A stretch of 64,000 nt of DNA from Mesoaciditoga sp. (GCA_015489955.1 WFYR01000114.1:61558-125557), one strand, 5' to 3'; shown: positions 50,472-60,382, numbered from the stretch's first letter. Notes: generated from the sequence alone by a model not told the origin. Numbers and translations: made by a program.

Positions 50472-52374
50472 AAACTCCTCCTAATTTAAGCAATTCGCTG
50501 TGACTTCCTTCTTCAACTATCCTTCCATCGTGAATAACTATTATTCTACTGACGTCTCTTATTGTGGAAAGGCGATGGGCTATTATCAATGTTGTCCTTG
50601 ACGTGGTAAGCTTTTTTATCGCTCTTTGAATCATTGCTTCCGTTTCAACATCTATATTGGCAGTGGCCTCATCCATTATAACAACTTTAGGATCTCTAAC
50701 AAAGGCCCGAATGATCGAGATCAGTTGGCGTTGCCCTGTGGACAAATTTGTTCCACCTTCTCTAACTTTTGTTTCAATTCCATTGGGAAGAGAATTGATG
50801 AATTTTTCTAATTCTAAATCTCTCACAGCTTTTAACACCTTTTCCCTGCTTATGCTTTTATCCCAGAGTGTTATGTTGTCTTCAACACTCCCTGAAAAAA
50901 GCATCACTTCCTGAAGAACTATGTTTACTTTCTTTCTGAGCTCTTCAAATGGGCACTCTTTTACTTCTACTCCTCCGATTTTAACGCTTCCACGTTTGTA
51001 CTCATACAAACCCGTTAGAATGGATGAAATGGTCGATTTACCGGCTCCCGTATGTCCAACAATAGCCACTTTTTCCCCATCTTTCATTTTGAAAGAAATG
51101 TCTTTCAGGATCCAATCCTCGTCGTTGTAAGAAAACCAAAGATCTTTAACTTCTATATCTCCACTTTTAATAACAAAAGAAGTTCTTGGATTTTGGGGAA
51201 GGGGCCTATTCAACAATCCCTTTATTCTTTCAACAGATGTCATAGACGATTGAAGATTTGAGAAATTTTCCGCCATGTCGTTTATAGGATGAAATAGCAT
51301 TCCAATGTAACTCACAAACGCAAAGAGGGTACCTATTTCCAGGTTTCCGGCAATTATTGATTTAGCTCCAAACCATATTAAAAGCGTTATGGCAAAGTAC
51401 CTCGTAAAGTCTATAGTTGGTCTAAAGATGGCGTAAATAAAAACCATTTTCATCGATGAATGGTAATAATCGTTGTTGATGACGTAGAATTCTCTGGACT
51501 TCTCTTTTTCTTTGTTGAAAAGAAACGTTACTATCATACCGTTTAAATGTTCTGCAAGAAAAGCGTTTAGCGCTGCCAGCTTTGCCCTCATAATTCTGTA
51601 AGCTTTTCTAGAGAAAAATCTGAAAACGTAAATTATAAAAGCCACAAATCCAAAGACTGGCAGCAGTATCAAAAACAATCGTGGATTCATCACGAACATC
51701 ACGTAAAGAATACCAGCTATCAATACCGCATCTTTGAACGTGGAAGCGATTATCTTTGAGAACATATCGTTAAGATTTTGAACGTCGTTGGTAACTCTCG
51801 TAACAAGACGTCCACTTATATTTGAATCAAAGAATTTCATTGGCTGTCTGAGCACGTGAGAAAACAATGTATTTCTTACATCGTTAACGGTTCTTATGGC
51901 AACGAGCTGTGATGTCCACTCCTCAAGATAAGTTATGATAAAGATGAAAAGATATATCAAAAACACTTCAAACGCTATAACGCTCACTTCGTAAATTCTC
52001 ATTCTATCAAAAGAAGAAACGTTGACTTTGTATCTCAGTTTTTTCCCCACGATGTACATTTGGCCCTTCTCTTTTTCGATTTCGTACTGACCATTTTTCT
52101 TTGGCACGAAGTAATTATTCCCACCCTTTACCGCGTAAGGTTTTGGATGTTGAATCATCATGTAGGTTGTAGGATGAAGATAAAAATTTATGGCATTTTT
52201 CATCAAAAAAGGCGGTATTAAAGAAAGAAGACTCACGGAAATCATCAATATTATGGACAGAGTTAACATCTTCCAATACGGTTTTATGTACTTAAAAGCC
52301 CATCGAAAAAGTTCTACATTCTCAAAAAACGAAACATTGTACTCTTCTCTTTCTCTTTGATTTGATGCATTCAT
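50422..52374 (-). CDS. ABC exporter half-transporter (degenerate signature LSTGQ, canonical Walker B Glu)
   Basis: VGHTGAGKSTISSIL; NLSTGQRQLISIIRAF; VVIMDEATANID; large loop after the first TM. Confidence 0.92.
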   Translation of the reverse strand: MNASNQREREEYNVSFFENVELFRWAFKYIKPYWKMLTLSIILMISVSLLSLIPPFLMKNAINFYLHPTTYMMIQHPKPYAVKGGNNYFVPKKNGQYEIEKEKGQMYIVGKKLRYKVNVSSFDRMRIYEVSVIAFEVFLIYLFIFIITYLEEWTSQLVAIRTVNDVRNTLFSHVLRQPMKFFDSNISGRLVTRVTNDVQNLNDMFSKIIASTFKDAVLIAGILYVMFVMNPRLFLILLPVFGFVAFIIYVFRFFSRKAYRIMRAKLAALNAFLAEHLNGMIVTFLFNKEKEKSREFYVINNDYYHSSMKMVFIYAIFRPTIDFTRYFAITLLIWFGAKSIIAGNLEIGTLFAFVSYIGMLFHPINDMAENFSNLQSSMTSVERIKGLLNRPLPQNPRTSFVIKSGDIEVKDLWFSYNDEDWILKDISFKMKDGEKVAIVGHTGAGKSTISSILTGLYEYKRGSVKIGGVEVKECPFEELRKKVNIVLQEVMLFSGSVEDNITLWDKSISREKVLKAVRDLELEKFINSLPNGIETKVREGGTNLSTGQRQLISIIRAFVRDPKVVIMDEATANIDVETEAMIQRAIKKLTTSRTTLIIAHRLSTIRDVSRIIVIHDGRIVEEGSHSELLKLGGVYAKLYRLQNFENIESV

Positions 52375-53711
52375 CCTGCCGACTCACCGCTTTGCTTGTG
52401 TAACAATTTTTGAAGGATGAATATTTTTTCTCTGACCTTTGAATTTCCCTTTCTAAGGGATTCTTCAACCTTCTTGCATGAGTAAACGACGGAAGAATGA
52501 TCTCTTCCAAACCATGCGCCTATGTCGGCAAAAGTTTTATGAAGGTATTTCCTCGCGAAATACATACCAACTTGCCTGGCACGTGAAAGATTGGCGGTTC
52601 TTATCTTCGCATCTAATTCAGCCGGCAATACGTCAAAAACGCTGGAAAGCATTTGGAAAAAAGCTTCTTTTTCAGAAACACTTTCCTTCATAGTAGGAAT
52701 ATTTCCAACTATGTCCTTTACCGCTTTCATTACGGTTTTTTCATTTACTCCCTCTTTCATGCTTTTAAAGGCAAGCTTTGTCACTATACCTTTAATCGTT
52801 CTAACGTTGTTAGAAGATAAAGCTATCTCCCTTGCCATTTCGTTACTTAAAAGAATTCCATTTCTCTGTGCAAAAGTTCTCGCTATCTGCATGGATGTTT
52901 CAACGTCCGGATCGTAAACTTTTACCACCAAGCCCATTTGAAATCTTGAAACAAGCCTCGGTTGAAACTCCGAAAGTTGGGTGGGAGTTCTGTCGCTACA
53001 CAACACTATCTGCTTTGAATGGTCCAGAAGGTGGTTTAAGGTGTGAAAAAGTTCAGATTGAATACCATTCTTTCCCATTAAAAATTGTATGTCATCTATC
53101 ATCAAAACGTCTATCTTTTCCCTGAAGTTCTTTCTAAATTCCTGCGTTGAATTGTTTCTTATTGCCATGATAAGATCGTTCATAAATTTTTCAGCTGTTA
53201 CGTACATAACTCTTACATCGGGAGAGTTTTGCAAAAGATAATTACCCATTGCATGCAAAAGATGTGTCTTTCCCAGTCCCACTCCACCGTAAATAAAGAA
53301 AGGATTCATCTTTCCTGGAGTCTTCGTCACTTCTAAAGTACCATCGTAAGCTTCTTCGTTAAAAGGGCCAACAACGAAGTTCTCAAAGGTATACTCCTTG
53401 TTGAATTCACTGTATACAACTGGCCTTTTTCTTATAAGTCTTTCGACTTTTTTTTCTCTTTTTGGCTCTTCGTTTGCCAGTTCGTCTTCTATGACATAAG
53501 GAATATTCCTTCCAAAAACCTCTTTTATCGTTTCTTTGAATTGCTTGTGGTACTTTTGATTCAACCAGTCTTTTATGAATATGTTTCCAACGGAAAAAGT
53601 GATCAGCGTCTCAGAAATCTCTTTCACGCTGAAGGTTCCAAACCACATCTCCCACGACTTTTTTGAAAGTTTTGACTTCAGAATCCTTATTATCTCTTCA
53701 GATTTTTCCAT
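52371..53711 (-). CDS. dnaA: Chromosomal replication initiator DnaA
   Basis: FFIYGGVGLGKTHLLHAMGN; VLMIDDIQFLMGK; ADIGAWFGRDHSSVVYSCKKVEE. Confidence 0.98.
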   Translation of the reverse strand: MEKSEEIIRILKSKLSKKSWEMWFGTFSVKEISETLITFSVGNIFIKDWLNQKYHKQFKETIKEVFGRNIPYVIEDELANEEPKREKKVERLIRKRPVVYSEFNKEYTFENFVVGPFNEEAYDGTLEVTKTPGKMNPFFIYGGVGLGKTHLLHAMGNYLLQNSPDVRVMYVTAEKFMNDLIMAIRNNSTQEFRKNFREKIDVLMIDDIQFLMGKNGIQSELFHTLNHLLDHSKQIVLCSDRTPTQLSEFQPRLVSRFQMGLVVKVYDPDVETSMQIARTFAQRNGILLSNEMAREIALSSNNVRTIKGIVTKLAFKSMKEGVNEKTVMKAVKDIVGNIPTMKESVSEKEAFFQMLSSVFDVLPAELDAKIRTANLSRARQVGMYFARKYLHKTFADIGAWFGRDHSSVVYSCKKVEESLRKGNSKVREKIFILQKLLHKQSGESAG

Positions 53712-53797
53712 TTTTATATGTCCTTTTTAAGAAGAGTTGTGAAGCGAATATTATAATACCAAAAAATTCTTCTTCAAATGAAAAAATAAGATGAATT

Positions 53798-55516
53798 TTA
53801 AGCACCAATTTCCCTTTCAAGCTGTTGAATCATGAAAAGCTCGTAGTACAAACCTTTTTTTCGCATGAGTTCTTCATGTTTTCCGCTTTCAACGATATGT
53901 CCTTCATCCATAACGAAAATCAGATCGCTGTTCTTTATAGATGCCAAATTGTGTGTAACTACAACCACCGTGGAATTCTTTAAAGATTTTGACAGATCTG
54001 TCAGTATTCTTGAGGCGGTTTCTGAATCCACGGCGGAAAGAACATCATCCAATACTATCATTTCGGCGCCTTTGAATATTCCTCGTGAAAGAGCCAGGCG
54101 TTGACGTTGCCCACCTGATAACGTGACGCCGCGTTCCCCTACCACTGTTTCGTACGATTTATCGAACTTAACAACTTCTTCATGAAAATGGGCTGTCTTT
54201 GAAGCTTCCTCAACATCATGATAAGAAAATTCTTCAAATCCAAATGCAATGTTCTTTGAAACGGTGCTACTGAAGAGAAAAGAATCTTGAGGAATCAACA
54301 ACACTTTTTCTCTTAAGGATTTTTCATTCAAATCCACAATGTCAACATCGTTGTAAAAAACGTGCCCTCTTTCCACTTTGTACAATTTGAGTAAAACCTT
54401 TACCAACGTGGATTTTCCACATCCCGTTCTCCCAACTATTGCAACTTTTTGTCCTTTTTTTATATTCAAATTGACATCGTCAAGAACTTTTACGCCATTA
54501 CCATATGAAAAAGAAAGCGAATTGACTTTAAGCTCTTCAAACGAATTCGGAAAAACCTTTTCTCCCTCTTCTTTCTCTCTCTCTTTCATCAGATCGTTTA
54601 ACCTTTCAAAAGACGCTCGTCCCCTTTGAAGCACGTTAACGACGTATCCCAAAGCTATAAAGGGCCAAACAAGCATACCAAGATATGCTATAAAAGCAAC
54701 AAAATCCCCCAAACTTACGGTACCTGCTATGACCATCCTCCCACCGTAAAAAAGGGCTATTGCAGAAGTCACAGCAGCCAGAAAATCTATTAGCGGATCG
54801 AAAACGGCGGATATCTTCAACAAAGAAATGTTGTTGCTGACAAAGCCATCGCATTCTTTTGAGAACAATTCTTCAAAATTCTCTTCTACCCCATACGATT
54901 TTATCGTTTTAACATTGGAAAAACTTTCCTGCGCGCGTTCGCTTATGGAGGAAAAATATTTCTGAACTTTCTTAAATCTCGAATGAATTTTTCCACCAAA
55001 AGACCACGAAGCCAATGCCACAAAAGGAAGTGGGATTAAAGAGATCAAAACCAACCTGTAATCAACACTCGTGAGCATCCCTAAAAAAACGAAGATCGTC
55101 ATTGCCACTGAATCAGTAGTCATCACGACACCCTGGCTTAACGAAGCCCTTACAGCCATGATATCGTTGCTGAAGTAGGCCATCAAATCTCCCACCCCCT
55201 TTTTTTCAAAAAAAGAGATGGGAAGTCTTAGAAATTTATCGAAAAGCTCCTGGTGGGCGAATCTCTCAAACTTTCTCGCTCCACCTATTATCAACAATCT
55301 CCAGACCAACCTTCCCCCCATAACGCCACCCGCTATTGCAAGGATGCTCATAGCGTAAATAAAAATCAGATGAACGTTTATGGGGGAAATGGTCAAAAGA
55401 TTAACGGTTTTTCCGATAAACTTCGGCACCAATATTTGGAGGTAATCTATGAAAACCAAGAACGCCATGCCAACGGCGTATCTCAGCCAATTCTTCTTAA
55501 GAAATTTCCATATCAA
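53798..55516 (-). CDS. ABC exporter half-transporter (canonical LSGGQ, Asp replacing catalytic Glu)
   Basis: VGRTGCGKSTLVKVL; TLSGGQRQRLALSRG; MIVLDDVLSAVD; VVVVTHNLASI. Confidence 0.92.
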   Translation of the reverse strand: MIWKFLKKNWLRYAVGMAFLVFIDYLQILVPKFIGKTVNLLTISPINVHLIFIYAMSILAIAGGVMGGRLVWRLLIIGGARKFERFAHQELFDKFLRLPISFFEKKGVGDLMAYFSNDIMAVRASLSQGVVMTTDSVAMTIFVFLGMLTSVDYRLVLISLIPLPFVALASWSFGGKIHSRFKKVQKYFSSISERAQESFSNVKTIKSYGVEENFEELFSKECDGFVSNNISLLKISAVFDPLIDFLAAVTSAIALFYGGRMVIAGTVSLGDFVAFIAYLGMLVWPFIALGYVVNVLQRGRASFERLNDLMKEREKEEGEKVFPNSFEELKVNSLSFSYGNGVKVLDDVNLNIKKGQKVAIVGRTGCGKSTLVKVLLKLYKVERGHVFYNDVDIVDLNEKSLREKVLLIPQDSFLFSSTVSKNIAFGFEEFSYHDVEEASKTAHFHEEVVKFDKSYETVVGERGVTLSGGQRQRLALSRGIFKGAEMIVLDDVLSAVDSETASRILTDLSKSLKNSTVVVVTHNLASIKNSDLIFVMDEGHIVESGKHEELMRKKGLYYELFMIQQLEREIGA

Positions 55517-55989
55517 AGCTCTATCACTTCGTACTTTCCACTTTCAGCATCAAGCAGCACGCATGTTGATTTTCCGCTTAGATATCCACAGAGCTCGCCA
55601 GGGTTGATCACAATAGTTTTTCCAACTTTTTCGATTGATAGCTCATGAGTGTGTCCAAAGAAAACGTAATCGTAGATTTGGGAAGATTTGGCCGCTTCCA
55701 GCGCGAATGGCTGATGCATCATAAAGATCTTCTTACCTTCGAACTCCACTTCGGTGGGGCTTCTTCTTATCTTGTTTGCCGCCTTTTCTTGGAGAAACAA
55801 AAGATCTCCGTCGTTGTTTCCAAAAACGCCAAAGAATTCGTAATTTTCCTTCAATAAATGTGAAAAGACAAAAGGAGAGTTGAAATCCCCCATATGGAAA
55901 ACCGCACTCACGTTGTTCTTTATCGCCACCTCTACGGCTTTGTCTACCTTTTCAAGATTATCATGAGAATCGGATATAAGAAGCCACAT
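55513..55989 (-). CDS. YfcE/MJ0936-type metallophosphoesterase
   Basis: MWLLISDSHDNLEKVDKAVEVA; VFHMGDFNSP; GNNDGD; VFFGHTHELSIEKVGKTIVINPGE. Start chosen at MWLLISDSHD (ORF opens at 56025). Confidence 0.88.
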   Translation of the reverse strand: MWLLISDSHDNLEKVDKAVEVAIKNNVSAVFHMGDFNSPFVFSHLLKENYEFFGVFGNNDGDLLFLQEKAANKIRRSPTEVEFEGKKIFMMHQPFALEAAKSSQIYDYVFFGHTHELSIEKVGKTIVINPGELCGYLSGKSTCVLLDAESGKYEVIEL

Positions 55990-55999
55990 TTTCAATCCC

Positions 56000-57700
56000 T
56001 CACTTTTTGTATATTCTTTCTCCAAAGATCTTTGTGCCTATTCTTACCACGTTAGCGCCTTCTTCTATCGCAACTTTGTATGAATTGGACATTCCCATCG
56101 ACAAAAATTTCATGCTTACATTTGGTATTTGCGCCTCTTTTATCTCATCAAAAATTTCCTTTGTCAATTTGAAATACGGCCGCGCCTCCTCCGGTTCCCC
56201 TGTTCGTGGTCCCATCGTCATAAGCCCCAAGATTCTAACATTTTTCAAAGTCGAAATGCGAATTACGACCTCTTTTACATCTTCCGGCATGACGCCAGAT
56301 TTTTGTGGCTCTCTTCCACTGTTCACTTCGATAAGAATGGGCATTATCCTACCTATTTTCGCACATCTTTTATCAACCTCTTCAGCCATTTCAAAGGAAT
56401 TTATGGTCTCTATCATGTCAAAAATACGAATTATCTTGTTTATTTTGTTCTTTTGCATGCTTCCTATAAAATGCCATTCCGCTTTTTCTTTGACAAGTGG
56501 GAAAACATTTTGGGCTTCTTGAACGTAATTTTCTCCTATTATCTTCACACCTGCCCTTATAGCTTCTTCTATCTCTTCGGCCGTCCTTGTCTTCGCGGCA
56601 GCCACTAAGTGAACATACTCTGGTATTTCCGATAGAATTTCCTTGACATTATGCGTTATATTAGACATTCTTATCACCTCTCTCACGCTTTCGCTTTTCA
56701 CTTTCATTTTTGAAATCACAAAGTGAAGAAAATCTAAAAACAGGAAAAGTTTTAAGAAATTCTCTTTCGTTCCAAACCTTGATGAAATTCCGTGCTCAAT
56801 GGCATGCCTGTTCAGTTTATGATCCAGATCGTCGTACTCCGCAAACTTAACCCACCTGTAAAAAGGGATTTTGTCTTCTCTGCTGACCATGTTCATGATC
56901 ATCCTCATAACGGCTTCAACCGTGACGAATTTTCTGTTTTGAAACTTTATCATCTCTTCCATCTCGCCTTCCATCGGGTTGGTGTGAGACAAAAAATCCC
57001 ATACAACTCCTTCGGTTTGTGGAAGAAGGGCGTATATTGCGAGTTCCAATTCTTTTCTCTCATAGGCGCTTATTATCGATCTTATTATCTTTTTTCTCCT
57101 GGAAAAATATTTCACATCAAACCACTTTTTGCTCATCTCAACCAGTTTTTCTGGAGAAGAGTACATTTTTCTGATCTTTTCGTAAATGCTCCTGGAACTG
57201 ATATTAGAAGAAGATCTGAAACGCATCTTTGAAATTACATCCGGTGAGAAAAACCATCCTATCTTAGCCGAATTTTGAATTATTTTAATGCGCTTTTCCC
57301 CATCGATCAGATCTTTGTATTCCTTTACAGCCAGCTCCAATTTCTCACTGAAACTTTTCTTCCACTTTTCCACCACATTTTGCCACATTCTCTCGCTTTC
57401 GGCGGCTCTTTTCACCCTCAACGCATTTCGGAAAGAATTGTAAAAAGGCTTTCCCTCTTTTGGTGAATAACTTTCAAAAAAACCGTTGGCTTTTGCCAGA
57501 GAGAAAGATAGCTCCCTCAGGTGTTTCTCTTTCACCTTTTCGAGTTCTTTTTTGGTTAGATCAACAGAAAGAAGTTCTACCAAACGAAAGAAGAATGCCT
57601 TCGACTTTTTCTCTTCGTTGGCTTTGTTGTAAGAAACACTATCTATATTTAGGTCTATCGTAAACTTTCTCAAATTCGTTTTCCATATGCTTAGCAGCAT
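56000..57700 (-). CDS. Single ORF: N-terminal HEPN-like domain (RHAIEH) joined in frame to a C-terminal YggS/PLPBP domain
   Basis: C-terminal YggS (LVAAAKTRTAEEIEEAIRAGVKIIGENYVQEA; WHFIGSMQKNKI; LGLMTMGP; FLSMGMSNSYKVAIEEGANVVRIGTKIFGER). N-terminal LNRHAIEHGISSRFGTKENFLKLFLFLDFL. SD GAGAGAGGTGAT directly before the internal ATG of MSNITHNVKEIL (near 56669). Confidence 0.75.
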   Translation of the reverse strand: MLLSIWKTNLRKFTIDLNIDSVSYNKANEEKKSKAFFFRLVELLSVDLTKKELEKVKEKHLRELSFSLAKANGFFESYSPKEGKPFYNSFRNALRVKRAAESERMWQNVVEKWKKSFSEKLELAVKEYKDLIDGEKRIKIIQNSAKIGWFFSPDVISKMRFRSSSNISSRSIYEKIRKMYSSPEKLVEMSKKWFDVKYFSRRKKIIRSIISAYERKELELAIYALLPQTEGVVWDFLSHTNPMEGEMEEMIKFQNRKFVTVEAVMRMIMNMVSREDKIPFYRWVKFAEYDDLDHKLNRHAIEHGISSRFGTKENFLKLFLFLDFLHFVISKMKVKSESVREVIRMSNITHNVKEILSEIPEYVHLVAAAKTRTAEEIEEAIRAGVKIIGENYVQEAQNVFPLVKEKAEWHFIGSMQKNKINKIIRIFDMIETINSFEMAEEVDKRCAKIGRIMPILIEVNSGREPQKSGVMPEDVKEVVIRISTLKNVRILGLMTMGPRTGEPEEARPYFKLTKEIFDEIKEAQIPNVSMKFLSMGMSNSYKVAIEEGANVVRIGTKIFGERIYKK

Positions 57701-57777
57701 TCATTCATCCCTCAATGTTGATTATACACCACCGAAAGTGCTAAAATCGACGTGAAAAGTAAAAAAAGAGGTGAATT

Positions 57778-58128
57778 ATGAAAAGATTTTTTCTCCACGC
57801 GAAAATTCATAGGGCAAGAATAACAAATAAAAGCCTTGAATATGAGGGATCCATAACCATAGACGAAACGCTTATGAAAGCTGTTGGAATAGAAGAAGGT
57901 GAATTGGTTCAAGTTGTCAACATAGAAAATGGCAAAAGATTTGAAACTTACGTTATAAAAGGCCCAGCCGATTCCGGAGCGATCGAATTGAACGGCGCAG
58001 CTGCAAGAATGGGAGAACTTGGAGATAGAGTCATAATAATGGCTTACGGTCTTTTCGATGAGAATGAAGAACACAAGGCTAAAACCGTAGTTGTAGATGC
58101 GAAAAACAGAATCAATCGGATACTTTAA
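57778..58128 (+). CDS. panD: Aspartate 1-decarboxylase
   Basis: FFLHAKIHRARITNKSLEYEGSITIDETLMKAVGI; NGAAARMGELGDRVIIMAYG. Confidence 0.95.
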   Translation: MKRFFLHAKIHRARITNKSLEYEGSITIDETLMKAVGIEEGELVQVVNIENGKRFETYVIKGPADSGAIELNGAAARMGELGDRVIIMAYGLFDENEEHKAKTVVVDAKNRINRIL

Positions 58129-59002
58129 GATCTTCTCTTCTCGCTAATTTTTCTCCACGAACAACTCCAAACATTATAAGTGCCCCTCCTATGTAAACGA
58201 TAAAAGGAGGGGAATTTTTAAGCATCAAAGAATCCGCGGAAACGGAAACAACCGGTATTAAATACAAAAGGTTGTTTGTCGTACGCGAACCTAACGTTTT
58301 TATACCGTGATTCCATGTAACGTACCCCAACCCTGAGCATAAAATTCCCAAAAATAGAATCCATAAAAGAATGTCTGGGCGAAAAACATACGTCAAATGT
58401 GGTTTAACTATCAAGTATTCTATTGTGGAAAACGGAATGAGAAAGATGAATCCCCACTTCGTCATGGCAAGTGTTGAAACGATGTTATCGGCCTTTTCGA
58501 GTTTGTCCACGTAAAGTGTGTACATTCCCCACGAAAAAGCCGCAATGAGTATGAAAACGTCGCCCACCATGCCGTAGCTGAAGGTTAAACCGTGAGAAAA
58601 GACTATGAGTGCGACACCTGCAAGAGAAATGAACGACAAAAGATATAACTTAAGTGAACTCATTCTTTTTCGTTGAATGTCCTGGATTATTATGGTGAAT
58701 ATTGGCACGGAGCTTACGATCAAAGAGGCTTGTGAAGGAGTGGTAAACTTGACTCCTATGTTCTCAAAAATGAAATACATGGTTATTCCCCAAAAACCGG
58801 CAAGAATTGCGTTTTTTCTTTCCTCTTTTGAAAGTTTTGTTTTATTAGATGAAGCTTTGACGACTATTTTCAATACTAACAGGGAAATCAGAAATCTGAA
58901 TGTTGCCAAAGTTATAGGAGGAATCTCCTTCACGACAACTTTCGTTGCCACGAAGGAGATCCCCCAGAAAAATATCGTTATCAACGCCAAAAAAAGCGCC
59001 AA
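58112..59002 (-). CDS. EamA/DMT family transporter
   Basis: Duplicated EamA-like halves; FFWGISFVATKVVVKEIPPITLATFRFLIS; C-terminal overlap with panD. Confidence 0.9.
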   Translation of the reverse strand: MALFLALITIFFWGISFVATKVVVKEIPPITLATFRFLISLLVLKIVVKASSNKTKLSKEERKNAILAGFWGITMYFIFENIGVKFTTPSQASLIVSSVPIFTIIIQDIQRKRMSSLKLYLLSFISLAGVALIVFSHGLTFSYGMVGDVFILIAAFSWGMYTLYVDKLEKADNIVSTLAMTKWGFIFLIPFSTIEYLIVKPHLTYVFRPDILLWILFLGILCSGLGYVTWNHGIKTLGSRTTNNLLYLIPVVSVSADSLMLKNSPPFIVYIGGALIMFGVVRGEKLARREDLKVSD

Positions 59003-59003
59003 A

Positions 59004-60167
59004 TCAGTCCTCGCTTTCTCCCAACAAGTTGGTTAAAGCGTTAACTATATCAAATGGAGAGATCAATTGGCCATCTTCTCTTAACACCGTTTGCATCGGT
59101 ACTTGGCGTTTGTTTATTCTACTTACTTCGTGTGAGAATTGTCCCATATTCATCTCTGCAACCACAATACCGGAAACCTTGTTTAATATCTTTTTTAACG
59201 GAACCGAAGGGAATGGCCAGATCGTTATAGGCTTGAATAAGCCCACCTTTATCCCATTTGCCCTGGCAAGTTTCATGGCCCTGTAAGCGCTTCTTGCGGT
59301 TATACCGTAAGCAATTATGACGTACTCAGCATCTTCCATCATGTACGTGTCGTAAATAAGAATATCATCAAGATGGAGTTTTATCTTGTTTATGAAATGT
59401 TTCATGAGCTGAGAAGCAATTTCTGACTCTCCGACGGGAAACCCACTTTCATCGTGGAACAATCCCGAAACGTGAAATCTTGATTTTCCCATGGAAACAA
59501 GTGGCTGAATGTCATCATACAATTCCGAATCTTCCAAGAAAGGCTGATAGACCGTTTCGTTTTTCAGCTCATTCGTTTGAATTCTTTCAACAATATCGAA
59601 TTCCATTGGAGATGGAAGGTAAAAACTTTCTCGCATATGTCCCAACGTTTCATCCATCAAAAATACGACAGGAGTTCTGTAAAGTTCTGCAAAGTTAAAG
59701 GCCGTCACTATGTACCTGTAAACTTCTTCAACACTAGAAGGGTACAAAGCGATAACCGCATGGTCCCCATGTGTTCCCCATCTTGCCTGCATTATGTCAC
59801 CCTGTGCTGGTTTTGTTGGAAGACCAGTGCTTGGACTTCCACGCTGTACGTCAACGAAAACCGTTGGAGTTTCCGTCATAGAAGCATATCCAAAAGCTTC
59901 TTGCATAAGACTGAACCCCGGTCCGCTCGTTGCGGTCATCGATTTGACACCTGCCAACGAAGCACCTATTATGGCTGCAGCGCTTCCAAGCTCATCTTCC
60001 ATTTGAATGAAAGTGCCTCCAACTTTTGGGAGCTCTCTTGACATAACCTCAGCTATGTCCGTTGCGGGAGTTATGGGATATCCCGCAAAAAATCTACATC
60101 CAGCTACTAAAGCTCCCATAGCACACGCTTCATCGCCCTGCATTATCACGAATTTTTTCTCACTCAT
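59004..60167 (-). CDS. korA: 2-oxoacid:acceptor oxidoreductase alpha subunit
   Basis: GDEACAMGALVAGCRFFAGYPITPATDIAEVMSRELP; ATSGPGFSLMQEAFGYASMTETPTVFVDVQRGSPSTGLPTKPAQGD. Confidence 0.92.
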   Translation of the reverse strand: MSEKKFVIMQGDEACAMGALVAGCRFFAGYPITPATDIAEVMSRELPKVGGTFIQMEDELGSAAAIIGASLAGVKSMTATSGPGFSLMQEAFGYASMTETPTVFVDVQRGSPSTGLPTKPAQGDIMQARWGTHGDHAVIALYPSSVEEVYRYIVTAFNFAELYRTPVVFLMDETLGHMRESFYLPSPMEFDIVERIQTNELKNETVYQPFLEDSELYDDIQPLVSMGKSRFHVSGLFHDESGFPVGESEIASQLMKHFINKIKLHLDDILIYDTYMMEDAEYVIIAYGITARSAYRAMKLARANGIKVGLFKPITIWPFPSVPLKKILNKVSGIVVAEMNMGQFSHEVSRINKRQVPMQTVLREDGQLISPFDIVNALTNLLGESED

Positions 60168-60382
60168 TTCTTTTCCACCACTTTTCTTGGCGTGACTTCT
60201 ATGGCAAAATCCGGACACAAATTAACACATTGCATGCACCCAATGCACTTATCCATATCGGATATCTTTGGAGCCTGCAATTCACCTTCTACTATCGTGT
60301 GTGTTGGACAAACCCAGTAACATATTCCACACGATTTGCATGAATCATAGTCTATATCCACGCTAAAGAGTTTTTTCGCCAT
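60164..60382 (-). CDS. korD: 2x[4Fe-4S] ferredoxin-type delta subunit
   Basis: CKSCGICYWVCP and CIGCMQCVNLCP; 4-nt overlap with korA. Confidence 0.93.
   Translation of the reverse strand: MAKKLFSVDIDYDSCKSCGICYWVCPTHTIVEGELQAPKISDMDKCIGCMQCVNLCPDFAIEVTPRKVVEKK

Noticed and set aside
53712-53797. Possible oriC next to dnaA
   Set aside because: Only 86 bp, and I saw no array of DnaA-box-like repeats; a GC-skew and box scan of the whole genome is needed.
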